64,000 bases of DNA from Pseudomonas sp. DC1.2 (GTDB lineage: Bacteria; Pseudomonadota; Gammaproteobacteria; Pseudomonadales; Pseudomonadaceae). The DNA is taken from contig NZ_CP133782.1 in assembly GCF_034351645.1 (NCBI RefSeq), forward strand, positions 749,001 to 813,000, in the 5' to 3' direction. Under the pieces are notes generated by a model, which searched no databases, had not been told where the DNA came from, and was given only the letters and a program-made list of their open reading frames with translations. Of the stretch, positions 18,867 through 26,382 are shown one piece after another; the stretch's first letter is position 1, and every line of letters starts with the position of its first letter. A program made the position numbers and the translations under genes.

Positions 18867-18893
18867 CAATAACCACCTCACCTACAGGAGGGC
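18867..18893 (+). promoter_or_regulatory. T7-like phage promoter motif, copy 5
   Basis: CCAATAACCACCTCACCTAC then AGGAGGG. The CTCACCTACA block equals copies 1 and 2. The AGGAGGG at its 3' end is at the same time an excellent ribosome site for the ATG at 18900. Confidence 0.5.
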
Positions 18894-18899
18894 TTAGCG

Positions 18900-19073
18900 A
18901 TGACTACTCGGTGGAGAACCTTTGTAGGACTAATCCGCACTCTGGCTACCCACCGTGTCACCTGCCGATTTCTTGGTCTACTCCTTGTCGCTTTTGGAGT
19001 TAGTCAGGGTGGTCCTCTGGGCGGAGCCTTTGGGAATGTCGTCTGCGTTCTACTTGGTGGCTGTGCTGAGTGA
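18900..19073 (+). CDS. Small hydrophobic protein under phage-like promoters
   Basis: This 57-residue ORF begins MTTRWRTFVGLIRTLATHRV and has a hydrophobic middle and end (FLGLLLVAFGV, then GNVVCVLLGGCAE). Translation is well supported: AGGAGGG lies 8 bases before the ATG. One or two short membrane segments are likely; the size and topology resemble small phage holins or membrane-active peptides, but I do not recognise a family. It follows three phage-promoter-like motifs on the same strand (copies 3-5), so it may be made only during phage infection. Confidence 0.5.
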   Translation: MTTRWRTFVGLIRTLATHRVTCRFLGLLLVAFGVSQGGPLGGAFGNVVCVLLGGCAE

Positions 19074-19102
19074 CGGCGTTTGCTATGTCTGCTCGGACGC
19101 CA

Positions 19103-20218
19103 TTAGGTTTGTCTTATATCGCCGAATATGGCGTAAAAGGACTCTCGGCAAGCCTCGAGACGAGCGTGTCTTGGGTCATGTTCACCGAGCTTCGGAAGCG
19201 TGAAGCGGATTTCTTGTGTTGCATGCCCCAAAATGTAAACGTAGTGGTTAACATCATTGAGCCGAGCTACATCTTCTCGGCTTTCAAAGGTTGCTTGAAG
19301 CATCCGGTATGTCTCTGGCAGCAGCCAATTTGAAGAGTCATCCCTCAGGGCGTCAACCTCGAAAAGTAGATCTTGAAGCGTACTCAAGCCAGGTATCTTG
19401 TTATAGACCACATGACGGCGCAGTCGCCTACACCTCATGAGCGCTTCGCTCACGAATCGTGTTACTCCTTGGTTTAGCCCATCAAACTCTGGGTTACCGG
19501 AGAAGCGAAGGTACACATCGTATACCTGCTTCATACGCCGGAGAGCTTCGTGCAATGAGTAGATATTGATACCGGTATGGAAGTGCCCTTTAACGATGTC
19601 CCCATCCGTTTGTTCTCCGACCCATTCGAATCCTAAATCTGACACCAGATCGCTCAGATTAGTCGCCAAACCGTAGGCCTCTGCTTCAGACCACTCTGTC
19701 TTCATCAAAAGGGAGTCCAATCGTTCGAACTGTGCTTTGAGCTTGCCCAAAAGATTCTCATCACTCTCTGAATGCTCAGGCTTGACCACAAGATCAACGT
19801 TCGCGGGGCCATTATTGGGGAATAGTCCAAGATAAAGTGTCTCCACTTCTGGAAACTTGATTTTGTGGTCATAGCGTGCGCGCACCTGCTCAATCCGCTC
19901 GCCGAATACCCTTTGATGTGTGAGGAACTGCTCAAAGTTTTGCGCTTTCGTTTGCAGCTCTATGAACTCTTGCTGTTTGCGGTTCTGATGCGCAAGGAAT
20001 AACAACGTCGCGAGCGTGGCCCCCGCCCCAACGCACGATCCAAAGCCGCCCAGCACCGCCCCGAAGACATTCCAATCATCACGTACGCCGCTAAGTTCAG
20101 GAAAATAGTGTCCATAGACTGCAAATAACGTGATGCCGCCACCCGCGCTTATAAGCAGTACCCCCGATGCGACCCAAGCCCATAAGCTTGCCTCTTTAGC
20201 TCTCTCACTTAGAGTCAT
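19103..20218 (-). CDS. Two-transmembrane protein with long cytoplasmic helical domain, unknown function
   Basis: This 371-residue protein starts at ATG 20218, chosen because GGAGACC lies just upstream. It has two membrane segments (about residues 12-35, WAWVASGVLLISAGGGITLF, and 48-72, VLGGFGSCVGAGATLATLLF), then a helical region starting LAHQNRKQQEFIELQTKAQN. Proteins with two N-terminal membrane segments and a helical cytoplasmic tail occur as effectors in retron and other defence systems, but no reverse transcriptase is nearby and I cannot assign a family. It is the last cargo gene before the right end, with coding DNA more AT-rich than the chromosome. Confidence 0.55.
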   Translation of the reverse strand: MTLSERAKEASLWAWVASGVLLISAGGGITLFAVYGHYFPELSGVRDDWNVFGAVLGGFGSCVGAGATLATLLFLAHQNRKQQEFIELQTKAQNFEQFLTHQRVFGERIEQVRARYDHKIKFPEVETLYLGLFPNNGPANVDLVVKPEHSESDENLLGKLKAQFERLDSLLMKTEWSEAEAYGLATNLSDLVSDLGFEWVGEQTDGDIVKGHFHTGINIYSLHEALRRMKQVYDVYLRFSGNPEFDGLNQGVTRFVSEALMRCRRLRRHVVYNKIPGLSTLQDLLFEVDALRDDSSNWLLPETYRMLQATFESREDVARLNDVNHYVYILGHATQEIRFTLPKLGEHDPRHARLEACRESFYAIFGDIRQT

Positions 20219-20281
20219 GCAGGTCTCCTTCCCAAACGTCCATCCTATCAGCAGCCTTTTGAGAATCTGGCAGAAAAATCT

Positions 20282-20306
20282 GAATGACCACCTCACTACG
20301 GGCGCA
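20282..20306 (+). promoter_or_regulatory. Weak T7-like promoter motif, copy 6
   Basis: GAATGACCACCTCACTACGG then GCGCA. It shares ACCACCTCAC with copy 5 but lacks the A-rich upstream part. It points towards the right end of the island. It may be a decayed copy or chance. Confidence 0.3.
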
Positions 20307-20432
20307 CTCGCGCATCCCCCCCATGGGTGCCCTCGCGTGGTCCTTATCGGGCGCATGCGTGGGTCCTTATCGCGTGCCCATGCGCGCTTCTGGATGAGGG
20401 CTTTCGGGCAACCGCTGGGGGTTGCTGCGAGG

Positions 20433-20466
20433 TGTCACAAGTTCTGTCATAACCCCTGTCACAAGT
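20433..20466. repeat. Right-end TGTCACAAGT repeats (possible integrase arm sites)
   Basis: Two exact copies of TGTCACAAGT (20433-20442 and 20457-20466), with a partial one (CTGTCATAAC) between, lie 170-200 bp inside the right core. They match the pair next to the left core. Same strand and spacing classes on both ends suggest integrase or excisionase binding. Confidence 0.5.
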
Positions 20467-20524
20467 CGTTGCAGTGGCGTGCCAAACCTCGCTACGATAG
20501 GTCTCCCTTACGCCTTGCAGTCAC

Positions 20525-21472
20525 TCAGTCAGTAAACCGAAGGTCTCGCGTTTCGCCCAGTAATAACGGGCGGTTTAGCTCGGTCACCTCCCTGATGTAA
20601 TCCCACAACAGGGTGATCCGCTTCAACTTGCGCAGATCCTCCCGGCAGTACATCCAGAACTGTCGGGTGATGTTGATCTCTTGCGCCAATACCGGCAGCA
20701 GCCGTGGATCTTGCGCTGCCAGGAAACACGGCAGAATGGCCAGCGATCGCCCCTGCTGCGCCGCAACGAATTGTGCGATCACGCTGGTGCTGCGTAAGTT
20801 TGCGCTGGCGCCTGGCAATACATTTGCCAGGTACAGCAGCTCAGAGCTGAACGCCAGATCGTCGACATAACTGATGAATTGATGGTTGCCCAAGTCTGCG
20901 GGACGGCGGATTGGTGGGTGTTTGTCCAGGTATTCCTGGGTCGCGTACACCTGCAACTTGTAGTCACAGAGTTTGCAGCACACGTAGGGCCCGTGCTCCG
21001 GCCGTTCCAGGGCAATGACGATGTCCGCCTCGCGTTTGGACAGGCTGATGAAGTGCGGCAGTGGCAGGATGTCTACCGAGATGGCCGGGTAGGTGTCGAC
21101 GAAATGGCTGAGTTGCGGGGTGATGAAAAAACTGCCGAAACCTTCGGTGCAGCCCATGCGTACATGCCCGGACAAGGCCACGCCGGACCCCGAAACCTGC
21201 TCACAGGCCATGTGCAGGGTGCTTTCTATCGACTCGGCGTAACCCAGTAAGCGCTGGCCCTCGGCCGTCAGGACGAAGCCGCTGGTCCGGGACTTCTCGA
21301 ACAACAGCGTACCCAGTGCCGTCTCCAGCGAACTGATGCGTCGCGACACGGTGGTGTAGTCGACAGCCAGGCGTTTGGCGGCAGTGCTGGCCTTGCGGGT
21401 GCGGGCGACTTCGAGGAAAAACTTGAGGTCATCCCAGTTCAACGAGCCTAAAGAGGTGATGTTTTTTTGCAT
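20525..21472 (-). CDS. LysR-family regulator next to mmsAB, with 3' end supplied by the island
   Basis: This 315-residue protein starts at ATG 21472. The winged HTH is near residues 12-70 (DDLKFFLEVARTRKASTAAK), followed by a substrate-binding domain. It is divergent from mmsA, with 161 bp between starts, so it probably regulates mmsAB (in P. aeruginosa that role is filled by an AraC-type MmsR, so this is inference from position). The last 37 or so residues are encoded by island DNA and differ from the displaced original end (TELNRPLLLGETRDLRF against TERNAPLLLGETQVMLF). Confidence 0.9.
   Translation of the reverse strand: MQKNITSLGSLNWDDLKFFLEVARTRKASTAAKRLAVDYTTVSRRISSLETALGTLLFEKSRTSGFVLTAEGQRLLGYAESIESTLHMACEQVSGSGVALSGHVRMGCTEGFGSFFITPQLSHFVDTYPAISVDILPLPHFISLSKREADIVIALERPEHGPYVCCKLCDYKLQVYATQEYLDKHPPIRRPADLGNHQFISYVDDLAFSSELLYLANVLPGASANLRSTSVIAQFVAAQQGRSLAILPCFLAAQDPRLLPVLAQEINITRQFWMYCREDLRKLKRITLLWDYIREVTELNRPLLLGETRDLRFTD
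20637..20662. repeat. Right attachment-site core (26-bp direct repeat)
   Basis: Identical to 9998-10023. It lies inside the lysR coding sequence; bases 20525-20636 to its left were brought by the island and finish the gene. Confidence 0.85.
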
Positions 21473-21633
21473 GATAGACCGGCTTTTATGTGCGTTCTTA
21501 TTAGAAGTTTGCACATCTATACTCCAAAAACACATCGACAACCAATTTGCGACACAGCCTCCTTTCAAGGCGACTTTCTCGCCTTGGCTCCCAAGATAGT
21601 TCTCTACATAAAAACAACGTCCCGGAGACCCGC

Positions 21634-23160
21634 ATGAACGTATCGCTGACGCCAAACGAAACCACTGTGCAAACCGCCAAGCTATTGATCGACGGCGCGT
21701 GGGTCGAGTCCCAGACCACCGAGTGGCACGACATCGTCAACCCGGCGACCCAGCAAGTGCTGGCCAGGGTTCCGTTTGCTACCACCGCTGAAGTTGACGC
21801 GGCCATCAGCGCCGCCCATCGCGCCTTCCAGACCTGGAAGCTGACGCCCATCGGTGCGCGGATGCGCATCATGCTCAAGCTCCAGGCGTTGATTCGCGAA
21901 CACTCCAAGCGCATTGCCGTGGTGCTCAGCAACGAACAGGGCAAAACCATTGCCGACGCTGAAGGCGATATCTTTCGTGGCCTGGAAGTGGTCGAGCATG
22001 CGTGCTCCATCGGCACGCTGCAAATGGGTGAATTCGCAGAGAACGTCGCTGGCGGCGTCGATACCTATACCCTGCGTCAGCCAATCGGCGTCTGTGCCGG
22101 CATCACCCCGTTCAACTTTCCGGCGATGATTCCGTTGTGGATGTTCCCGATGGCCATCGCCTGCGGCAACACCTTTGTCCTCAAGCCGTCGGAGCAGGAT
22201 CCACTGTCGACTCTGCTGCTGGTGGAACTGGCCATCGAAGCGGGGGTTCCCGCCGGTGTGCTCAACGTGGTTCACGGTGGCAAGGACGTGGTGGACGCGC
22301 TCTGCACCCACAAGGACATTAAGGCTGTGTCTTTCGTCGGGTCGACCGCGGTCGGTACTCACGTTTATGACCTGGCCGGCAAACATGGCAAGCGGGTGCA
22401 ATCGATGATGGGCGCCAAGAACCACGCCGTGGTGCTGCCAGACGCCAATCGCGAACAAACGCTCAATGCGTTGGTCGGCGCTGGTTTTGGTGCGGCCGGT
22501 CAGCGTTGCATGGCGACCTCGGTGGTGGTGTTGGTGGGCGCGGCGAAGCAGTGGCTGCCGGACCTCAAGGCGCTGGCGCAGAAACTCAAGGTGAACGCGG
22601 GTAGCGAAGCGGGCACCGATGTCGGTCCGGTGATTTCGAAAAAAGCCAAAGCGCGGATTCTGCAGTTGATCGAAAGCGGCATCGAGGAAGGCGCCACGCT
22701 TGAACTGGACGGTCGCGATATCAATGTTCCAGGCTTCGAGCAGGGCAACTTCGTGGGCCCGACCCTGTTCTCCGGTGTGACCACCTCAATGCAAATCTAC
22801 ACCCAGGAAATCTTTGGTCCGGTGCTGGTGGTGCTGGAAGTCGACACCCTTGATCAAGCGATTGCGTTGGTCAATGCCAACCCGTTCGGCAACGGCACCG
22901 GCCTGTTCACTCAGAGCGGCGCAGCGGCGCGTAAATTCCAGAGCGAAATCGATGTCGGCCAGGTGGGTATCAACATACCGATTCCGGTGCCTGTGCCGTT
23001 CTTCAGCTTCACCGGTTCGCGCGGCTCCAAGCTCGGCGACCTCGGCCCGTATGGCAAGCAAGTGGTGCAGTTCTACACTCAGACCAAGACCGTCACCAGC
23101 CGCTGGTTCGATGACGACAGCGTCAACGACGGTGTGAACACCACGATCAACTTGCGCTAA
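21634..23160 (+). CDS. mmsA: Methylmalonate-semialdehyde dehydrogenase (acylating)
   Basis: This 508-residue CoA-dependent aldehyde dehydrogenase converts methylmalonate semialdehyde to propionyl-CoA, or malonate semialdehyde to acetyl-CoA, in valine catabolism. The catalytic cysteine is in [11 protein letters not shown], with the N-terminal [30 protein letters not shown] and [18 protein letters not shown] typical of MmsA. The start at 21634 follows CCGGAGACC. It is followed 10 bp later by mmsB, and is divergent from the LysR gene. Confidence 0.95.
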   Translation: MNVSLTPNETTVQTAKLLIDGAWVESQTTEWHDIVNPATQQVLARVPFATTAEVDAAISAAHRAFQTWKLTPIGARMRIMLKLQALIREHSKRIAVVLSNEQGKTIADAEGDIFRGLEVVEHACSIGTLQMGEFAENVAGGVDTYTLRQPIGVCAGITPFNFPAMIPLWMFPMAIACGNTFVLKPSEQDPLSTLLLVELAIEAGVPAGVLNVVHGGKDVVDALCTHKDIKAVSFVGSTAVGTHVYDLAGKHGKRVQSMMGAKNHAVVLPDANREQTLNALVGAGFGAAGQRCMATSVVVLVGAAKQWLPDLKALAQKLKVNAGSEAGTDVGPVISKKAKARILQLIESGIEEGATLELDGRDINVPGFEQGNFVGPTLFSGVTTSMQIYTQEIFGPVLVVLEVDTLDQAIALVNANPFGNGTGLFTQSGAAARKFQSEIDVGQVGINIPIPVPVPFFSFTGSRGSKLGDLGPYGKQVVQFYTQTKTVTSRWFDDDSVNDGVNTTINLR

Positions 23161-23170
23161 GGAGCCGGAC

Positions 23171-24058
23171 ATGAAAATCGCTTTTATCGGTCTCGGTAAC
23201 ATGGGCGCCCCGATGGCGCGCAATCTGATCAAGGCTGGCCATGCGCTGCGTCTGGTTGACCTGAACAAAACCGTTCTTGCCGAGCTGGAGCAACTGGGCG
23301 GCAGCATCTGCGCCTCGGCACGTGACGCCGCACAAGGCGCAGAACTGGTGATTACCATGCTGCCAGCCGCAGTGCATGTCCGCAGCGTCTGGCTGGGTGA
23401 GGACGGTGTCTTGGCCGGTATCGGCAACGGTGTGCCCGCAGTAGATTGCAGCACCATTGATCCACAAACCGCTCGCGACGTAGCCGCCGCGGCTGCTGAA
23501 CACGGCGTGGGCATGGCCGATGCACCCGTCTCCGGTGGTACTGGCGGCGCCACCGCAGGAACGCTGACGTTCATGGTGGGCGCCACCCCGGAACTGTTTG
23601 CGACCCTGCAACCGGTGCTGGCACAGATGGGCCGCAACATCGTCCATTGCGGTGAAGTCGGCACCGGACAAATCGCCAAGATCTGCAACAACCTGCTGCT
23701 GGCGATCTCCATGGTCGGTGTCAGCGAGGCCATGGCGCTGGGCGATGCGCTGGGGATCGACACCGGCGTCCTGGCCGGGATCATCAACAGTTCCACCGGT
23801 CGATGCTGGAGTTCGGAGATGTACAACCCTTGGCCCGGTATTGTTGAAACAGCGCCGGCCTCGCGCGGTTATACCGGCGGCTTCGGTGCCGAACTGATGC
23901 TCAAGGATCTGGGGCTGGCGACTGAAGCGGCACGTCAAGCGCATCAGCCGGTGGTGCTCGGCGCGGTGGCCCAGCAGCTTTATCAGGCGATGAGTCAGCG
24001 CGGGGACGGTGGCAAGGACTTTTCGGCGATCATCAACAGCTATCGCAAACCCCAGTAG
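23171..24058 (+). CDS. mmsB: 3-hydroxyisobutyrate dehydrogenase
   Basis: This 295-residue NAD-dependent enzyme oxidises 3-hydroxyisobutyrate to methylmalonate semialdehyde, the substrate of MmsA. It starts with the Rossmann motif IAFIGLGNMGAPMARNL, has the DAPVSGGTGGATAGTL substrate loop and the catalytic lysine in GTGQIAKICNNLL. It is the second gene of the mmsAB operon, with AAGGAG just before the ATG, and is followed by a strong terminator. Confidence 0.95.
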   Translation: MKIAFIGLGNMGAPMARNLIKAGHALRLVDLNKTVLAELEQLGGSICASARDAAQGAELVITMLPAAVHVRSVWLGEDGVLAGIGNGVPAVDCSTIDPQTARDVAAAAAEHGVGMADAPVSGGTGGATAGTLTFMVGATPELFATLQPVLAQMGRNIVHCGEVGTGQIAKICNNLLLAISMVGVSEAMALGDALGIDTGVLAGIINSSTGRCWSSEMYNPWPGIVETAPASRGYTGGFGAELMLKDLGLATEAARQAHQPVVLGAVAQQLYQAMSQRGDGGKDFSAIINSYRKPQ

Positions 24059-24117
24059 GGCGCTGTTCCTGGCGCCGTTGGGACGTTTGCCGCCGGTAAC
24101 GTTCAGTTAAATATTTT

Positions 24118-24152
24118 CCGAGAGATCACGTCGGGTGATCTCTCGGTTTTTT
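24118..24152 (+). terminator. Rho-independent terminator after mmsB
   Basis: A 13-bp perfect stem (CCGAGAGATCACG arm, four-base loop region, GGTGATCTCTCGG arm) is followed by TTTTTT. It may also serve the convergent cupin gene only weakly, since the T run is on the plus strand. Confidence 0.9.
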
Positions 24153-24155
24153 GCA

Positions 24156-24500
24156 TCAGGCAAACACAAAATATTTGCGCACGGTTTCAACCACTTCCCA
24201 CGTTCCTTTCATCCCTGGCTCGACCACGAAAATATCACCGGCGCGCAGATGAATCGGTGCCATGCCGTCTGGGGTAATAACGCAGTAGCCTTCCTGGAAA
24301 TGGCAGTACTCCCACTTCACATATTCCACGCGCCATTTGCCGGGCGTGCAGATCCAGGTGCCCATGATCTTGCTGCCGTCTTCGCTGGTGTAGGCATTGA
24401 GGTTGACGGTGTGCGGGTCGCCTTCGAGCTTTTCCCATTTGCAGGCGTCAAGCACCGGCAGTGGGTGAGTGTCGCGAAGAACGGTAATCGGTGCGGACAT
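24156..24500 (-). CDS. Cupin-domain protein (DUF861 type)
   Basis: This 114-residue single-cupin protein has GTWICTPGKWRVEYVKWEYC, a C-terminal HLRAGDIFVVEPGMKGTWEV and a terminal RKYFVFA, the pattern of DUF861/cupin_3 proteins. Such cupins often bind ethanolamine or amino-acid-derived ligands, or are small enzymes; the substrate is unknown. It is convergent with mmsB and divergent from kynB with 300 bp between. Confidence 0.8.
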   Translation of the reverse strand: MSAPITVLRDTHPLPVLDACKWEKLEGDPHTVNLNAYTSEDGSKIMGTWICTPGKWRVEYVKWEYCHFQEGYCVITPDGMAPIHLRAGDIFVVEPGMKGTWEVVETVRKYFVFA

Positions 24501-24800
24501 GATGACTCCGGGCGTGAGGGAGAACTGAAGTCGCACCCTATAGCGCTTGGTCAGGTGCCAGTTGTCTGTACTCGACACTGAGCTATCCAGAAACGCAGCG
24601 ACTGCCATCGGTCTAAGCAACGCCGGGCGGATCACAGCGATTGTTGAGTCAGTGATTTTTTCTGCATGATATTTCCTTCCGGTAAACGCCGGATTTCTCG
24701 CAGTTCGTGCGAAACAGCAGGGCGTTTGCACCGCTATTCGCAAGAATATTCACAGGTTCCGCTCGTATGATTCAGGTCGGAACAGGCCGAGAGTTTTGCA
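24501..24800. promoter_or_regulatory. Divergent regulatory region, cupin/kynBA
   Basis: This 300-bp non-coding region separates the cupin gene from kynB and should carry the kynBA promoter and the likely KynR site. I see no clear palindrome or terminator that I would assign. The kynB start is preceded by GAGAGTTTTGCA, a weak ribosome site. Confidence 0.4.
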
Positions 24801-25466
24801 ATGAAAAAAACAATACCGTGGTGGGACATCAGCCCGCCCTTGAGTGCCGCCACACCGACCTGGCCGGGTGATACGCCGTTTCAGGAAGCGCGCGTCTGGA
24901 CCTTCGGGCCTGAGTGTCCGGTGAATGTCGGACGCATCACCCTGTCGCCTCACACGGGCGCCCATGTCGATGCGCCGTTGCACTACAGCGCCGATGGCGT
25001 GGCCATTGGCGATGTGTCGCTGGATGTCTACCTCGGGCCGTGCCGGGTACTGCATTGTTTGGACAGCGGTGCGCGGGTGCAGCCCGAGCAACTTGTCGGG
25101 CGTTTGGATAACGTGCCCGAGCGCGTCTTGCTGCGGACCTATCGACAGGCCCCGCTGACCACCTGGGATGATCATTTCACCGCGGTCGCCAAAGAAACCG
25201 TCGACCTGCTGGCCAGTTGCGGTGTGCGCTTGATCGGTATCGACACGCCGTCGTTGGACCCGCAGCAATCCAAGACCATGGATGCGCATCAGGCGGTGGC
25301 CCGACATGGCATGGCGATCCTCGAAGGTATCGTGCTGGATGAGGTGCCGGAAGGGGACTATGAATTGATCGCGCTGCCGCTGCGCTTTGCCAATCTCGAC
25401 GCGAGTCCAGTTCGGGCGATACTGCGGCCACTCAATGCATCGCAACGCAAGGGGCCAGCGCAATGA
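24801..25466 (+). CDS. kynB: Kynurenine formamidase (arylformamidase)
   Basis: This 221-residue metal-dependent hydrolase turns N-formylkynurenine into kynurenine. It has the cyclase-family metal motif HxGxHxDxPxH ([14 protein letters not shown]), the early [15 protein letters not shown] and the later [20 protein letters not shown]. It overlaps kynA by 4 bp, which indicates one operon. The length is typical for bacterial KynB. Confidence 0.95.
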   Translation: MKKTIPWWDISPPLSAATPTWPGDTPFQEARVWTFGPECPVNVGRITLSPHTGAHVDAPLHYSADGVAIGDVSLDVYLGPCRVLHCLDSGARVQPEQLVGRLDNVPERVLLRTYRQAPLTTWDDHFTAVAKETVDLLASCGVRLIGIDTPSLDPQQSKTMDAHQAVARHGMAILEGIVLDEVPEGDYELIALPLRFANLDASPVRAILRPLNASQRKGPAQ

Positions 25467-26317
25467 GCCAATGTCCCTATTCACCTGACCATTCGCCAGA
25501 CGACTGGCATAACGCCGAGCTGAATTTTTCCGACGCCATGAGCTACGGCGACTACCTGGACCTGGGGCGTATTCTCAGCGCGCAACATCCCTTGTCGCCC
25601 GACCATAACGAAATGCTGTTTATCATCCAGCACCAGACGTCAGAGCTGTGGATGAAGCTGATGTTGCATGAACTCAAGGCCGCCCGTGAACACGTGCGGC
25701 TGGGCGAGTTGCCGCCCGCCTTCAAAATGCTGGCGCGGGTCTCGCGGATTTTTGATCAGTTGGTACACGCCTGGACCGTACTGGCCACGATGACCCCGAC
25801 CGAGTACCACTTGATACGGCCATTTCTGGGGCAGTCATCGGGCTTCCAGTCATTTCAGTACCGTGAAATCGAGTTCATTCTGGGCAATAAAAGCGCGACC
25901 CTGTTACGGCCCCATGCTCACCGTCCGGAGCTGTTGCAGGCGCTGGAGAAGGCAATCGTCACGCCGTCGCTGTATGACGAGGCGATCCGTTTGATGGTCG
26001 ATGCCGGCCTGAAGGTTGACCCGCAGCGCCTGGCGCGTGACCCGAGCCAGCCGACAGTGCATGACGCCTCGGTCGAAGCGGCTTGGCGCGTGGTCTATAC
26101 CGACCCGTCACGGTATTGGGACTTGTATCAGTTGGCCGAAAAACTCATCGACCTTGAGGACTCTTTTCGTCAATGGCGCTTCCGGCACGTCACCACGGTT
26201 GAGCGGATCATTGGTTTTCAACCGGGCACCGGCGGGACTGAAGGGGTCGGTTATCTGCGCAAGATGCTCGACACCGTGCTGTTTCCGGAATTATGGCGAG
26301 TGCGCTCGACGCTTTGA
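25463..26317 (+). CDS. kynA: Tryptophan 2,3-dioxygenase
   Basis: This 284-residue heme dioxygenase opens the indole ring of tryptophan, the first step of the kynurenine route. It has the conserved [37 protein letters not shown] and the proximal-histidine region [20 protein letters not shown]. The ATG overlaps the kynB stop. A bidirectional terminator lies between it and the aroP gene. Confidence 0.96.
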   Translation: MSQCPYSPDHSPDDWHNAELNFSDAMSYGDYLDLGRILSAQHPLSPDHNEMLFIIQHQTSELWMKLMLHELKAAREHVRLGELPPAFKMLARVSRIFDQLVHAWTVLATMTPTEYHLIRPFLGQSSGFQSFQYREIEFILGNKSATLLRPHAHRPELLQALEKAIVTPSLYDEAIRLMVDAGLKVDPQRLARDPSQPTVHDASVEAAWRVVYTDPSRYWDLYQLAEKLIDLEDSFRQWRFRHVTTVERIIGFQPGTGGTEGVGYLRKMLDTVLFPELWRVRSTL

Positions 26318-26333
26318 TCCGGCCCGGATAAAC

Positions 26334-26370
26334 AAAGCGCCGGCATTCAGTGAATGCCGGCGCTTTTTAT
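26334..26370. terminator. Bidirectional terminator between kynA and aroP
   Basis: The stem AAAGCGCCGGCATTC / GAATGCCGGCGCTTT has a short loop and ends in TTTTTATT on the plus side. Both convergent genes end just outside it. Confidence 0.88.
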
Positions 26371-26382
26371 TAAGCGTTGAGG

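Larger units (their letters stand above)
10024..20662. mobile_element. Integrative island of about 10.6 kb in the lysR 3' end, with T7-phage-like promoters
   Basis: The island is bounded by 26-bp direct repeats (9998-10023 and 20637-20662) and carries a tyrosine integrase 45 bp inside its left end. Contents: split integrase, antirepressor fragments, a frameshifted conserved protein, a HEPN protein, a PAAR toxin with partner, a small hydrophobic protein and a membrane protein. Base composition is visibly more AT-rich over the cargo genes than in the flanking chromosome. No capsid, tail, terminase or replication gene is recognisable, so it is not a complete prophage. It resembles a satellite or defence island. 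Confidence 0.85.

Noticed and set aside
19070..19333. Plus-strand ORF overlapping the end of the membrane-protein gene
   Set aside because: It is antisense to a better-supported frame and starts inside the small hydrophobic ORF.
19103..20218. Retron with the membrane protein as effector
   Set aside because: No reverse transcriptase gene is found anywhere in the island, and the inverted repeat at 14572 lies 4.5 kb away.
10024..20662. The island as a complete T7-like prophage
   Set aside because: No RNA polymerase, DNA polymerase, capsid, portal, terminase or tail gene can be seen; only promoter-like motifs and small phage-type regulators.
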